From: Methanocaldococcus lauensis
GTDB lineage: Archaea > AGJL01 > Methanococci > Methanococcales > Methanocaldococcaceae
Direction of reading: 5' to 3'
Assembly (NCBI RefSeq): GCF_902827225.1
Contig: NZ_LR792632.1
Span: forward strand, 143,030 to 207,029
DNA: 64,000 nt
This document shows, one piece after another, positions 55,984 to 64,000 of this stretch (positions are counted from its first letter, which is position 1; each line of letters begins with the position of its first letter). The notes under the pieces were generated by a model that was given only the letters and a program-made list of their open reading frames with translations, was not told where the DNA came from and ran no database searches. Made by a program: the position numbers and the translations under genes.

Positions 55984-56095
55984 TTTCTTTAATTTTTTAA
56001 CGAATTTAGTCAGGTTAAGTATATGTATCAAAATTATAATAAAATCATAATAGCATAATATCAATCGACAATAAAAAGGTTAAAAAGGTGAAAAA

Positions 56096-56257
56096 ATGGC
56101 AAAATATCAATGTATGTGCGGTTGGATTTATGATGAAGATGTGGGGGAACCTTCTCAAAATATACCTCCTGGAACAAAATTTGAAGATTTACCTGATACA
56201 TTTAGATGTCCACAATGTGGATTAGGAAAAAACGCTTTTAGAAAGATAGAAGAATAG
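56096..56257 (+). CDS. rub: Rubredoxin (53 aa)
   Basis: Short gene read by hand: ATG 56096 after AAGGTGA, stop TAG 56255-56257. It has the two iron knuckles CMCGWIYDE and CPQCGLGK and the intervening PSQNIPPGTKFEDLPDTF that is standard for rubredoxin. The first knuckle reads CxCG (CMCG) rather than CxxC, a small deviation. Probable electron donor to superoxide reductase or rubrerythrin. Confidence 0.92.
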   Translation: MAKYQCMCGWIYDEDVGEPSQNIPPGTKFEDLPDTFRCPQCGLGKNAFRKIEE

Positions 56258-56267
56258 GTGATAAACT

Positions 56268-56543
56268 ATGATAACAACAAACCATCCACTATATGAGGCT
56301 TTGAAAGATATTCAAGACTTTAAATTAAGATTAGTAGAGTACTTCAAAGATAAAGATGTTTTTCCTATAAAAAGTAAAGTAGAATTAGCTGAAGCATTAC
56401 CTTGTGATTTATCATTGCCTTGCGGAACTATTGAGGCAGGAGAGTTGGTTAAACTATTGACAGATAACGACTTTCCAATAAAAGATGCAGAAGATTTAGC
56501 AATGAAATTAGCAAATAAATGTCTAATTGAAAAGAAAGAATAA
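56268..56543 (+). CDS. MTH865-like small protein
   Basis: A 91-residue protein resembling the MTH865 family of methanogens (recalled from its NMR structure). Two similar blocks, VFPIKSKVELAEALPCD and DFPIKDAEDLAMKLANKC, form the EF-hand-like helical pairs. It has three to four cysteines, including PCDLSLPCG. Function is unknown; its place between rubredoxin and ferritin suggests a redox or metal role. GGTGAT site; 10-nt gap to the rubredoxin gene. Confidence 0.72.
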   Translation: MITTNHPLYEALKDIQDFKLRLVEYFKDKDVFPIKSKVELAEALPCDLSLPCGTIEAGELVKLLTDNDFPIKDAEDLAMKLANKCLIEKKE

Positions 56544-56558
56544 GTTGGTGAATATAGG

Positions 56559-57074
56559 ATGATTAAAGAAAATATCTTAAATGCCTTAAATAAACAAATA
56601 AATAAAGAATTTTACTCAGCATATCTCTATTTATCCATGTCAGCCTATGCGGAATCTCTTGGTTTAAAAGGATTCGCCCAGTGGTTTAAAGTTCAAAGTC
56701 AGGAAGAATTAGATCATGCAATGAAGATATATAGTTATGTTATAGAAAGGGGTGGGAGAGTAAAATTATATGCCATAGAAAAACCAAAAAATGATTGGAT
56801 GTCAATTATTGAAGTGTTCGAAGATGGATACAAACATGAACAACTCATGACCGAATCAATAAACAATTTAATGGATTTGGCAGTTTCTGAAAAGGACTAC
56901 GCAACAGTAAATTTCCTACAATGGTTTGTAAATGAACAAGTTGAAGAAGAGGCATCTTTTTCAGAAATTTTAGACAAATTAAAATTAATTGGTGATGATA
57001 AAAGAGGATTATTTATGCTCGATAAAGATCTTGGACAGAGAGTATATACTTCTCCAATAACAGAGAAAATTTAA
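56559..57074 (+). CDS. ftn: Ferritin
   Basis: A 171-residue four-helix iron-storage protein. Ferroxidase ligands are visible in [13 protein letters not shown] (Glu17), [11 protein letters not shown] (Glu50 and His53), HEQLMTESI and [10 protein letters not shown]. The non-haem type ends in the short fifth helix. It stores iron and keeps Fe(II) from reacting with peroxide, matching its place in the oxygen-defence island. TTGGTGA ribosome site. Confidence 0.96.
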   Translation: MIKENILNALNKQINKEFYSAYLYLSMSAYAESLGLKGFAQWFKVQSQEELDHAMKIYSYVIERGGRVKLYAIEKPKNDWMSIIEVFEDGYKHEQLMTESINNLMDLAVSEKDYATVNFLQWFVNEQVEEEASFSEILDKLKLIGDDKRGLFMLDKDLGQRVYTSPITEKI

Positions 57075-57090
57075 TTCTTTAGGTGAAAAT

Positions 57091-57276
57091 ATGACTTGGT
57101 GGAAGTGTTCAAATTGTGGTTATGTTTTTGAAGCAGACAAACCTCCAGAAAAATGTCCAAATTGTGGAGCTAAATGTACATTTTATGATGTAACCTGCTA
57201 CACTCCTGAGTGTGGATTTAAAGGTTACGATCCTAAATTAGTTGCAAGAAATCCAAATGAAGAAAGTAAATTATAA
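57091..57276 (+). CDS. Rubredoxin-like zinc/iron protein (61 aa)
   Basis: A 61-residue protein with the rubrerythrin-type rubredoxin start [20 protein letters not shown] followed by CPNCGAKC. It has a second pair in [12 protein letters not shown]. The first site binds iron or zinc. The second pair is unusual for rubredoxin. It may accept electrons for the peroxide enzymes around it. GGTGA ribosome site; 16-nt gap after ferritin. Confidence 0.85.
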   Translation: MTWWKCSNCGYVFEADKPPEKCPNCGAKCTFYDVTCYTPECGFKGYDPKLVARNPNEESKL

Positions 57277-57304
57277 ATATTAAAATATTTAGAGGTGAGA
57301 AAAT

Positions 57305-57973
57305 ATGTGTGAAGGAAAAATGCCAGTTATTGGAGAGAAATTTCCAGAAGTAGAAGTTAAAACCACTCATGGAACTATTAAATTACCAGATTATTATGTA
57401 GAAAAAGGTAAATGGTTTGTATTATTTAGCCATCCCGCTGATTTTACCCCAGTTTGTACAACTGAATTCGTTGGGTTTCAAAAAAGATATGATGAATTTA
57501 GAAAATTAAATACTGAATTAATTGGTTTAAGTATCGACCAAGTATTCAGCCACTTAAAATGGACTGAGTGGATTAAAGAAAAATTAAATGTAGAAATTGA
57601 ATTCCCAATAATTGCTGATGATAGAGGGGAATTAGCAGAGAAATTAGGAATGATAAGTCCATACAAAGGAGATAACACAGTTAGAGCAGTTTTTGTCGTA
57701 GATAACAAAGGAATTATTAGAGCTATAATTTACTATCCACAAGAAGTTGGTAGAAACTTAGATGAAATCGTAAGGTTAGTTAAAGCATTACAAGTTTCTG
57801 ACGAAAAAGGAGTAGCAATGCCTGCAAACTGGCCAGAAAACGACATAATTGGAGATAAAGTAATAATTCCACCGGCATCATCATTAGAAGAAATTAAGAA
57901 AAGAAAAGAGGCCTGTGAAAAAGGAGAAATTGAATGCTTAGATTGGTGGTTCTGCTATAAAAAGTTAGATTAA
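57305..57973 (+). CDS. Peroxiredoxin (archaeal Prx6/Tpx type)
   Basis: A 222-residue thiol peroxidase. The peroxidatic Cys lies in [13 protein letters not shown], and the long C-terminal part [20 protein letters not shown] with a [14 protein letters not shown] end is typical of archaeal Prx6-like decamers with extra resolving cysteines. It reduces H2O2 and organic peroxides in the cytoplasm. GAGGTGAG site. Flanked by two rubredoxin-type genes. Confidence 0.95.
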   Translation: MCEGKMPVIGEKFPEVEVKTTHGTIKLPDYYVEKGKWFVLFSHPADFTPVCTTEFVGFQKRYDEFRKLNTELIGLSIDQVFSHLKWTEWIKEKLNVEIEFPIIADDRGELAEKLGMISPYKGDNTVRAVFVVDNKGIIRAIIYYPQEVGRNLDEIVRLVKALQVSDEKGVAMPANWPENDIIGDKVIIPPASSLEEIKKRKEACEKGEIECLDWWFCYKKLD

Positions 57974-58014
57974 TCCAAATTTTTTATTTTTAAATTTTAT
58001 TGAGGCTGATAACC

Positions 58015-58254
58015 ATGGTAGAACTTAAAATTGCCTGTAAATTAGATGGTACTTGTGAAAAACCAAAATATAGAAAATATAGATGTAGAGTTTGTGGATG
58101 GGTATATGATCCATTAAAAGGAGATCCTTCTCAAAACATACCACCAAAGACCCCATTTGAAGAACTTCCAGACGATTGGGTTTGTCCAGTTTGCAGAGGA
58201 AAAGTAGGTAAAGAATACTTTGAACCATTAGATGAATGGGTAGAATTCGATTAA
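58015..58254 (+). CDS. rub: Rubredoxin with N-terminal extension
   Basis: A 79-residue rubredoxin: [14 protein letters not shown] and [10 protein letters not shown] are the iron knuckles, with [18 protein letters not shown] between them. An N-terminal extension of ~25 residues has two further Cys (ACKLDGTC). Start ATG 58015 follows GAGGCTGAT. It is the likely donor to rubrerythrin, the next gene. Confidence 0.95.
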   Translation: MVELKIACKLDGTCEKPKYRKYRCRVCGWVYDPLKGDPSQNIPPKTPFEELPDDWVCPVCRGKVGKEYFEPLDEWVEFD

Positions 58255-58281
58255 AATATTTATTATTTTTGGTGAATTCTT

Positions 58282-58869
58282 ATGAAACAAACTTTAATAA
58301 ACTTAATAAAGGCATATATTGGAGAGAGTTTAGCAAGGAATAGATATACCTGCTATGCAAAAATTGCAAAAAATGAAGGTTATGAAATTATATCTGATAT
58401 ATTTTTATTAACTGCTGAAAATGAGAGAGAACATGCTAAATGGCTATATTACCTAATAACTGAATTGAAAATGAAATATAACATTAATGAAAATTCAATA
58501 AAAGTTGATAATGTAGAAGTTCCTATTGTTTTAGGTAATACTGCTGAAAATCTAAAGGCTTCAATTGAAGGAGAACATTATGAATATACAGAAATGTATC
58601 CAAAGTTTGCAGAAATCGCAGAAAAAGAGGGATTAAAAGATATTGCTGAAAGATTGAGAGCAATTGCAATAGCAGAAAAGCATCACGAAGAGAGATTTAA
58701 AAAATTGTTAAAAGAACTTGAAAACGGAACATTATATAAGAAAAATGAAAATGTAGAATGGGTTTGTAAAAAATGCGGCTATGTTCATGTAGGAAATGAA
58801 CCACCAGAAGAATGTCCTTCATGTTCTCATCCAAGAAAATACTTTATGGTTAAATGCGAAAAATATTAA
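58282..58869 (+). CDS. rbr: Rubrerythrin
   Basis: A 195-residue NADH-linked peroxide reductase acting with rubredoxin. The N-terminal ferritin-like diiron domain has ENEREHAKWLY and AIAEKHHEERF (ExxH motifs). The C-terminal rubredoxin domain has CKKCGYVH and CPSCSHP. Domain order is the classical diiron then rubredoxin. GGTGAAT site. Confidence 0.96.
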   Translation: MKQTLINLIKAYIGESLARNRYTCYAKIAKNEGYEIISDIFLLTAENEREHAKWLYYLITELKMKYNINENSIKVDNVEVPIVLGNTAENLKASIEGEHYEYTEMYPKFAEIAEKEGLKDIAERLRAIAIAEKHHEERFKKLLKELENGTLYKKNENVEWVCKKCGYVHVGNEPPEECPSCSHPRKYFMVKCEKY

Positions 58870-58883
58870 AGTGGGGGATAAAG

Positions 58884-59234
58884 ATGAAAGTTGCATTTTT
58901 AATTTTCTCATATTTACATAAAAACAGTCCAAACATTCCAGTAATGTTTCATACATTGTTATTTGCAAATGAGTTAAAAGAAAAAGGAGATGTAGTGAAG
59001 ATTATATTAGAAGGAGAAGGGGTTTTATGGGCAAAGGATTTATTAAGTGAGAACCATCCATTGAAAAATCACTTTGAAAAATTAAAAGATGACTTTGTAG
59101 TTTGTGAAGCATGTGCAAGTATGTTTAACATTAAAAATGAAATTGAAGGAAAATTAAAGTTAGAAAATGATCTATTTGGACATATAAGTTTAAAGAAATA
59201 TTTAGATGAAGGTTATCAAATCATTGAACTTTAA
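58884..59234 (+). CDS. DsrE-family sulfur-relay-like protein
   Basis: A 116-residue DsrE/DsrF-like protein: MKVAFLIFSYLHKN start, VMFHTLLFANELKEKGDVV and a conserved Cys pair VCEACASMF in the place of the DsrE active-site cysteine. Such proteins carry sulfur or act in thiol redox. It is coupled to rubrerythrin and fprA by very short gaps. Start ATG 58884 follows GGGGGAT; the longer frame overlaps rubrerythrin. Confidence 0.82.
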   Translation: MKVAFLIFSYLHKNSPNIPVMFHTLLFANELKEKGDVVKIILEGEGVLWAKDLLSENHPLKNHFEKLKDDFVVCEACASMFNIKNEIEGKLKLENDLFGHISLKKYLDEGYQIIEL

Positions 59235-59246
59235 AAAGTGATTATT

Positions 59247-60419
59247 ATGGTATTAGAAATTAAAAAAGATATATTTTGGGTTGGAGTAATTGATTGGGAA
59301 GTCAGAGATTTTCATGGATATATAACGCAGGATGGTTCTACATATAATTCATATTTAATAAAAGATAATAAAAATGTTTTAATAGATACTGCAAAAAGTT
59401 ATATGTTTGATGAACTAATTGAAGGAATTAACAAAGTCATTAATCCTAAGGAAATTGACTATGTCGTTGTAAATCATGTGGAACCTGACCATAGCGGTTG
59501 TGTAGATAAGATTGTTAAACTCAGTGGAGCAACAGTAATTACGAATGAGAAGGGAAAGGAACATTTATCTTTATATTATGATACAGAAGGATGGGACTTT
59601 ATTATTGTAGATACTGGAGATGAAATAAATATTGGAAACAGAACCTTAAAGTTTATAAAAACTCCAATGCTCCACTGGCCAGACAATATGCTAACATACT
59701 GTATAGAAGATAAAATTTTATTCTCTAATGATGCATTTGGGCAACATATTGCAACATCTGAAAGATTTGATTATGAAGTTGGAGACATAATTTTTGAATA
59801 TGCAAAAGAGTACTTTGCAAATATATTAATGCCTTATAAAATGTTAATTCCTAATGCAATAAACTCCTTAAAAGATTTGGATATAGAACTTATCTGTCCT
59901 TCTCATGGAGTTATATGGAAAGAGATGAAAGATAAGATTATAAAAAAATATATTGATTGGGCAAGTGATAAAGTAGAAAATAAGGCTGTTATTGTTTATG
60001 ACACAATGTATAATTCCACAAAGATGATGGCACATGCAATAGCCAACGGTTTGATGGAAAGGGGTGTAAATGTAAAAGTATATAGAATCTTAGAAACTCC
60101 TATGAATACAATTATCAGAGAGATGGTCGACGCTAAATATATACTCATTGGCTCTCCAACTCTAAATCAAAATATCCTGCCAAACATTGCTAAATTTTTA
60201 GCATATATGGAGGGATTAAGAATCACAAATAAAATAGGAGTTGCATTTGGTTCTTATGGATGGATGGAGATGGCTACTGAAAAAATAAAAGATGTTTTCA
60301 AAAAATTAAATTACAAGATAATTGAGGATGATTGTTTAAAAGTAAGATTTGCTCCAAAAAAAGAAGATTTAAAGAAATGTTATGAATTTGGTAAAAAATT
60401 GGCAGAAGAAGATTTATAA
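59247..60419 (+). CDS. fprA: F420H2 oxidase (flavodiiron protein FprA)
   Basis: Reduces O2 to water with electrons from F420H2, a detoxification enzyme of methanogens. The 390-residue protein has a beta-lactamase-like diiron domain with HVEPDHSG (77-84) and a second set in HWPDNM and CPSHGVIW. The flavodoxin domain has VYDTMYNSTKMMAHAIANGL as its FMN loop and GSPTLNQNILP. Start ATG 59247 follows GTGAT. It ends the defence island. Confidence 0.95.
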   Translation: MVLEIKKDIFWVGVIDWEVRDFHGYITQDGSTYNSYLIKDNKNVLIDTAKSYMFDELIEGINKVINPKEIDYVVVNHVEPDHSGCVDKIVKLSGATVITNEKGKEHLSLYYDTEGWDFIIVDTGDEINIGNRTLKFIKTPMLHWPDNMLTYCIEDKILFSNDAFGQHIATSERFDYEVGDIIFEYAKEYFANILMPYKMLIPNAINSLKDLDIELICPSHGVIWKEMKDKIIKKYIDWASDKVENKAVIVYDTMYNSTKMMAHAIANGLMERGVNVKVYRILETPMNTIIREMVDAKYILIGSPTLNQNILPNIAKFLAYMEGLRITNKIGVAFGSYGWMEMATEKIKDVFKKLNYKIIEDDCLKVRFAPKKEDLKKCYEFGKKLAEEDL

Positions 60420-60485
60420 TATTTAAAAATATTTAATCTTTTTTTATTTTTATTTTATTGTTTATTTTTTTATCTATATAATTTT
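60420..60485 (+). terminator. Oligo-T terminator after fprA
   Basis: A plus-strand stretch with several runs of five to seven T right after the stop, the clearest end-of-operon signal in this region. Confidence 0.5.
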
Positions 60486-60521
60486 TTATACTTTTAGTTA
60501 CCTATAAATTGTGGTGAGAGT

Positions 60522-61118
60522 ATGAAGGTTTTTGGAATCAGTGGAAGTCCAAGATTACAAGGAACTCATTTTGCAGTAAATTATGCCCTACAATATTTAA
60601 AAGATAAGGGAGTAGATGTTAGATACTTCTCTGTTCATAAAAAGAAAATAAATTTTTGCATTCATTGTGACTATTGTATAAAAAAGAAAGAAGGATGTAT
60701 TCATAAGGATGATATGGAAGAGGTTTATAAAAACCTTATCTGGGCTGATGGGGTTATAATAGGAACTCCAGTTTATCAAGGAAATGTAACAGGGCAGTTA
60801 AAGACACTAATGGATAGATGCAGGGCTATCTTAGCTAAAGACCCTAAGATACTGAGAGGAAAAATTGGAATGGGTATTGCTATTGGTGGAGATAGAAACG
60901 GAGGACAAGAGATTGCTTTAAGAACAATACACGACTTTTTTATAATAAATGAGATGATTCCTGTGGGAGGGGGCTCTTTTGGTGCAAACTTAGGAGCTAC
61001 ATTTTGGTCTAAGGACAAAGGAAAAAAAGGAATTGAAGAAGATGAGGAAGGATTGAGAGTTTTAAGAAAAACACTTAAAAGATTCTATGATGTTTTAAAG
61101 GAAAAAGTAGAAGGATAA
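60522..61118 (+). CDS. isf: Iron-sulfur flavoprotein (Isf)
   Basis: A 198-residue FMN protein of the NADPH-dependent FMN reductase fold with GISGSPRLQGTHFA as flavin loop. It also has the compact 4Fe-4S motif CIHCDYCIKKKEGC, the mark of Isf. In methanogens Isf can take electrons from ferredoxin and reduce O2 or peroxide. GGTGAG site. Together with the next flavoprotein it forms a short two-gene unit (13-nt gap). Confidence 0.92.
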   Translation: MKVFGISGSPRLQGTHFAVNYALQYLKDKGVDVRYFSVHKKKINFCIHCDYCIKKKEGCIHKDDMEEVYKNLIWADGVIIGTPVYQGNVTGQLKTLMDRCRAILAKDPKILRGKIGMGIAIGGDRNGGQEIALRTIHDFFIINEMIPVGGGSFGANLGATFWSKDKGKKGIEEDEEGLRVLRKTLKRFYDVLKEKVEG

Positions 61119-61131
61119 AAAGGGGATAATA

Positions 61132-61701
61132 ATGTTAAGAATTGCTTGGGGAATTACTGGATGCGGAGATAAACTGCCAGAAGTTGTTGAAATAATGAGA
61201 GAATTAAAAAATAAATATAATTTAGATGTAGATGTTTATTTATCAAAAAATGCAAAGATTGTTGTAAAGTGGTATAAACTTTGGCAAGTTTTAGAGGATG
61301 AATTCTATGATTTAAGAGTTGAAGTCAATGCTAATGCTCCATTTTTAGTAGGTAAATTGCAAACTGGAAAATACGATTTATTTTTAGTAGCTCCTGCAAC
61401 AGCAAACACAACTGCAAAAATTGCCTATGGAATTGCAGACACTTTAATAACTAACTCAGTGGCACAAGCAATGAAGGCAAGAGTCCCTGTCTATATATAT
61501 CCACCAGACAATAAAAAAGGGGAAATAGAGACAATACTCCCGGGAAATAAAAAATTAACATTATACATAAGAGATGTAGATGTTGAAAATGTTGAGAGAA
61601 TTAGAAGAATGGAAGGAATTGAAGTTCTATATAAGCCAGAGGATATAGAGAAGGTTATTTTAAAGCACATAGAAATGAAAAAACAGAAAGTAGAAAAATA
61701 A
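61132..61701 (+). CDS. afpA: Archaeoflavoprotein (AfpA-like)
   Basis: A 189-residue protein of the flavoprotein fold (PF02441-like). It starts IAWGITGCGDKLPEVVE, with FLVAPATANTTAKIAYGIAD as the FMN-binding block. Archaeoflavoproteins accept electrons from ferredoxin or pass them to Isf, which fits its place directly behind isf. The exact partner in this species is inferred. AGGGGAT site. Confidence 0.85.
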   Translation: MLRIAWGITGCGDKLPEVVEIMRELKNKYNLDVDVYLSKNAKIVVKWYKLWQVLEDEFYDLRVEVNANAPFLVGKLQTGKYDLFLVAPATANTTAKIAYGIADTLITNSVAQAMKARVPVYIYPPDNKKGEIETILPGNKKLTLYIRDVDVENVERIRRMEGIEVLYKPEDIEKVILKHIEMKKQKVEK

Positions 61702-61740
61702 ATTTTATTCCTATATTTTATTTTTATTTTTTAATCATTT
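61702..61740 (+). terminator. Oligo-T terminator after afpA
   Basis: T-rich plus-strand stretch directly after the stop codon, separating isf-afpA from cooS. Confidence 0.4.
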
Positions 61741-61795
61741 AATCAATTAATTTGAATATATGAGTGAAATCTGAATATCGTTTTTATTAAACTCT

Positions 61796-61848
61796 TTAAT
61801 GACTAATTTCGAACCGTTAATGATATTTATTCGTTACTATATTAATGA
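61796..61848 (+). promoter_or_regulatory. Triple TTAATGA motif upstream of cooS
   Basis: TTAATGA occurs at 61796-61802, 61817-61823 and 61842-61848 in the 184-nt gap before cooS. Starts are spaced 21 and 25 bp, close to two helical turns. This could be a regulator's binding sites; the AT-rich background makes chance possible. Confidence 0.3.
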
Positions 61849-61885
61849 TTATCGTAAGTTAAGTTAAAGAAACGTGGTGATATGT

Positions 61886-63760
61886 ATGAAAAATTGCATT
61901 GCCGCAATTCCAGAAATTAAGGAGATGGTTGAAAAGGCAAAGTTAAAAGGGATAGAAACTCCTCACACAAGATTCCCAAATCAATTCCCAAAATGTCCTT
62001 ATGGATTAAAGGGGGTTTACTGTATATTATGTGCTAACGGACCTTGTAGAATAACTGAAAAAACTCCTTATGGGGTTTGTGGAGCAACAGCAGATGTCAT
62101 TGTAGCAAGAAACCTATGTAGAGCAGTTGCCGCTGGAACTTCTTGTTATGTCCACTGTGCTGAAAATGCCGCAAGAGCATTATTATCTGCTGGAAAAGGA
62201 GAAGGTTCTTATGAAATAAGAAATGAGAAAAAATTAAGATTCTTAGCAAAAAAACTTGGCTTTGATGCAAATAAAGATGCTAAGATGTTGGCTGTTGAAA
62301 TTGCAGAGTTCATATTAGATGATATGTATAAACCAAGATGGGAAAAGAGTGAATTAGTCCCTAAATTATGTCCAGAAAAGAGATTAGAAGTATTTAAAAA
62401 GTTAGATATCCTTCCAGGAGGAGCAAAAGGAGAGATTGTTGATGCATTAACAAAGACTTCAACAAACTTAAACAGCAATCCAATGGATTTGTTGGTTCAT
62501 TGCCTTAGATTAGGATTGCATGCTGGATTTACAGGGCTTTTAATGACATGTTGGTTAAATGACATATTATTTGGATCTCCAAAAATCACAGTTGTAGAAA
62601 ATGGTTTCAGTTCAGTCAAACCAAACAATGTAAATATAATGATAACAGGACACCAGCATGCATTAATTCAGCCATTATGTGAGGCGGCAATGGATGAGGA
62701 ATTAATAAAAATGGCAAAAGAAGCTGGAGCTGATAGTATAAAAATTATTGGGGCAACATGTAATGGGCAAGATATGGAGACAAGAATAGCCCATTTACCA
62801 GAGAGTTTTGTTGGTTACATAGCAAACAACTTTACAACAGAGCCATTGGTTGCTACTGGATTAATTGATGCTGTTGTTTCAGAATTTAACTGTACATTCC
62901 ACGGCTTAAAGTTTGTTGCTGAAAAAACCAAAACAAAATTAATCTGTATTGATGATATGGCTTACATTGAAGGAGCTGAATATATCCCATGGGAGCCAGA
63001 AAATGCTTATGAAAAGGCAAAAGAAATCATTAAAAAGGCAATTGAAGCATTTAAAGAAAGAAAGAATATACAGAAGGATTACTACGATGAAAAAGTTAAA
63101 TCAGTTGTTGGTGTTGGAGAAGAATCATTAGTTGAATTCTTAGGAGGTAGTGTAAAGCCATTAATTGATTTAATTGCTAATGGAAAGATTAAAGGAGTTG
63201 TTGGAGTTGTTGGATGCTCTAACTTAGCAAGTGGAGGACATGACAATATAATTGTTACATTAACAAAAGAGCTCATCAAGAGAGATATCTTAGTCTTAGC
63301 AGGTGGTTGTGTAAATAGCCCATTAAAACACGCTGGCTTATTTAACCCAGAAAGTGCTGAATTGGCAGGAGATAACTTAAAAGAAGTTTGTAAATCATTA
63401 GGAATTCCTCCAGTATTAAACTTTGGAGCATGTTTGAGTATTGCAAGAATTGAGCAAGTTGCTGTTGCAATTGCTGAAGAGTTAGGAGTTGATATTCCAG
63501 ATTTACCAGTTGCAGCTTCAGCACCTCAGTGGTTAGAAGAGCAGGCATTGGCAGATGCAACCTATGCAATAGATATGGGTTTCACCGTCCATGTTTCACC
63601 AGTTCCATTCGTAACTGGCAGTGAATTGGTAACAAAAGTTTTAACATGCGATGTTGAGAGCTTAACAGGAGGAAGATTAATTCCAGAGCCAAACCCATAC
63701 AAAGCCGCTGAGATATTAGAAAGTGTAATTATGGAGAAAAGGAAAAAACTCGGAATTTAA
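61886..63760 (+). CDS. cooS: Carbon monoxide dehydrogenase catalytic subunit (CooS type)
   Basis: Nickel-iron-sulfur enzyme oxidising CO to CO2 and handing electrons to ferredoxin-type acceptors. From ATG 61886 it has 624 residues. The N-terminal cysteine cluster C37, C46, C49, C54, C65 (KCPYG, CILCANGPC, GVCGA) supplies the B/D-type clusters. Further blocks are GHQHAL, GATCNGQD, VGVVGCSNLASGGHDN and GACLSIARIEQ, which carry C-cluster ligands. It is the bacterial-like monofunctional CooS type, not the CdhA of acetyl-CoA synthase. No cooC or cooF is adjacent on the upstream side. Confidence 0.93.
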   Translation: MKNCIAAIPEIKEMVEKAKLKGIETPHTRFPNQFPKCPYGLKGVYCILCANGPCRITEKTPYGVCGATADVIVARNLCRAVAAGTSCYVHCAENAARALLSAGKGEGSYEIRNEKKLRFLAKKLGFDANKDAKMLAVEIAEFILDDMYKPRWEKSELVPKLCPEKRLEVFKKLDILPGGAKGEIVDALTKTSTNLNSNPMDLLVHCLRLGLHAGFTGLLMTCWLNDILFGSPKITVVENGFSSVKPNNVNIMITGHQHALIQPLCEAAMDEELIKMAKEAGADSIKIIGATCNGQDMETRIAHLPESFVGYIANNFTTEPLVATGLIDAVVSEFNCTFHGLKFVAEKTKTKLICIDDMAYIEGAEYIPWEPENAYEKAKEIIKKAIEAFKERKNIQKDYYDEKVKSVVGVGEESLVEFLGGSVKPLIDLIANGKIKGVVGVVGCSNLASGGHDNIIVTLTKELIKRDILVLAGGCVNSPLKHAGLFNPESAELAGDNLKEVCKSLGIPPVLNFGACLSIARIEQVAVAIAEELGVDIPDLPVAASAPQWLEEQALADATYAIDMGFTVHVSPVPFVTGSELVTKVLTCDVESLTGGRLIPEPNPYKAAEILESVIMEKRKKLGI

Positions 63761-63843
63761 TCTTTAATATTTTCTTTTATCTTCTAATTAATTTTTATCA
63801 TGCCAAATATTGAACATTGAAAGTTAAATTTATGGGTGGAATT

Positions 63844-64000
63844 ATGAAAATAAGGGGATTTGAAACTTCAATGATGGGAAGGGATATAGATTTTATTGTC
63901 CCAAGTATGACAAGGTTATGCTATTTAAATGAAATATCTCATGCCTTGGCAGGAGTTACTGCTGTTGAGAAGGCATATAATATAACAGTTCCTAATGAAG
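63844..64000 (+). CDS. Hydrogenase large subunit-like protein (N-terminus only, cut by window edge)
   Basis: ATG 63844, open to the window end (52 residues seen). The start MKIRGFETSMMGRDIDF and SMTRLCYLNEISHALAGVTA align with the NiFe-hydrogenase large-subunit N-terminal motif R-x-C-G-x-C...H. The second motif cysteine is replaced (RLCYLN), so the NiFe site cannot be the usual one. It follows cooS by 83 nt on the same strand. FrhA-like subunits next to CooS are known from M. jannaschii as I remember. Confidence 0.72.
   Translation, partial: MKIRGFETSMMGRDIDFIVPSMTRLCYLNEISHALAGVTAVEKAYNITVPNE

Overview
The window is AT-rich archaeal DNA from a hyperthermophilic, hydrogenotrophic methanogen of the Methanocaldococcales. 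The protein sequences and gene order resemble Methanocaldococcus jannaschii but are not identical to it (recognised from memory; no database was searched). Support comes from methanogen-specific genes (the methanofuran kinase MfnE, an HdrCB pair, FprA, archaeal CooS, DUF356), archaeal information-processing genes (MCM, eIF1, RNase P proteins, aEF-1beta, prefoldin), GGTGA-type ribosome binding sites with short leaders, and GC-rich tRNAs and hairpins standing out from an AT-rich background.

Layout. 1-8.6 kb holds a cut-off radical SAM protein, SUMT, RNase P protein 4, an archaeal P-loop ATPase, MCM, a membrane protein, transaldolase and a class V aminotransferase. A block of five consecutive hairpins lies between MCM and the ATPase. 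8.7-16.3 kb holds HisC, an S-layer-domain secreted protein followed by three small membrane ORFs, an MrpE-like subunit, a prefoldin, tRNA-Val, a nucleotidyltransferase-like protein, a HARP (protein-only RNase P) gene and small conserved proteins. 16.4-30 kb holds IleS, an orphan DNA methyltransferase, Trm1, a lipoprotein, tRNA-Ile, an XPD-family helicase, a decayed paralogue of the ATPase, a TPR protein, an Fe/Zn-cluster protein, a permease, an M20 peptidase and MfnE.

30.1-43 kb is a long ribosomal-protein cluster (EF-1beta, L22 to L15, SecY, adenylate kinase, EMC3/YidC-like protein). It includes eIF1 and RNase P protein 1. The latter is enclosed by a perfect 15-bp inverted repeat and flanked by further hairpins. 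43-45 kb holds a NYN nuclease, a zinc-ribbon protein and Dph2.

45.0-49.6 kb is the most unusual region. It is a four-gene type III CRISPR-like effector cassette: Cas10-like HD protein without a recognisable GGDD cyclase motif, a Cas5-like RAMP, a small helical protein and a Cas7/Csm3-like RAMP. It has no cas1, cas2 or cas6 beside it, but a two-repeat, one-spacer degenerate CRISPR remnant sits just past its 3' end.

49.9-53.6 kb holds CobQ, a TtcA-like tRNA thiolase, a V4R protein and a CBS protein. 53.7-60.4 kb is a one-strand oxygen and peroxide defence island: HdrC, HdrB, AhpD-like protein, superoxide reductase, rubredoxins, ferritin, peroxiredoxin, rubrerythrin, DsrE-like protein and the F420H2 oxidase FprA. 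It is followed by an iron-sulfur flavoprotein, an archaeoflavoprotein, a CO dehydrogenase (CooS) and the start of a hydrogenase-large-subunit relative that has lost a NiFe cysteine. Together the last ~10 kb describe low-potential electron handling and O2/ROS detoxification.
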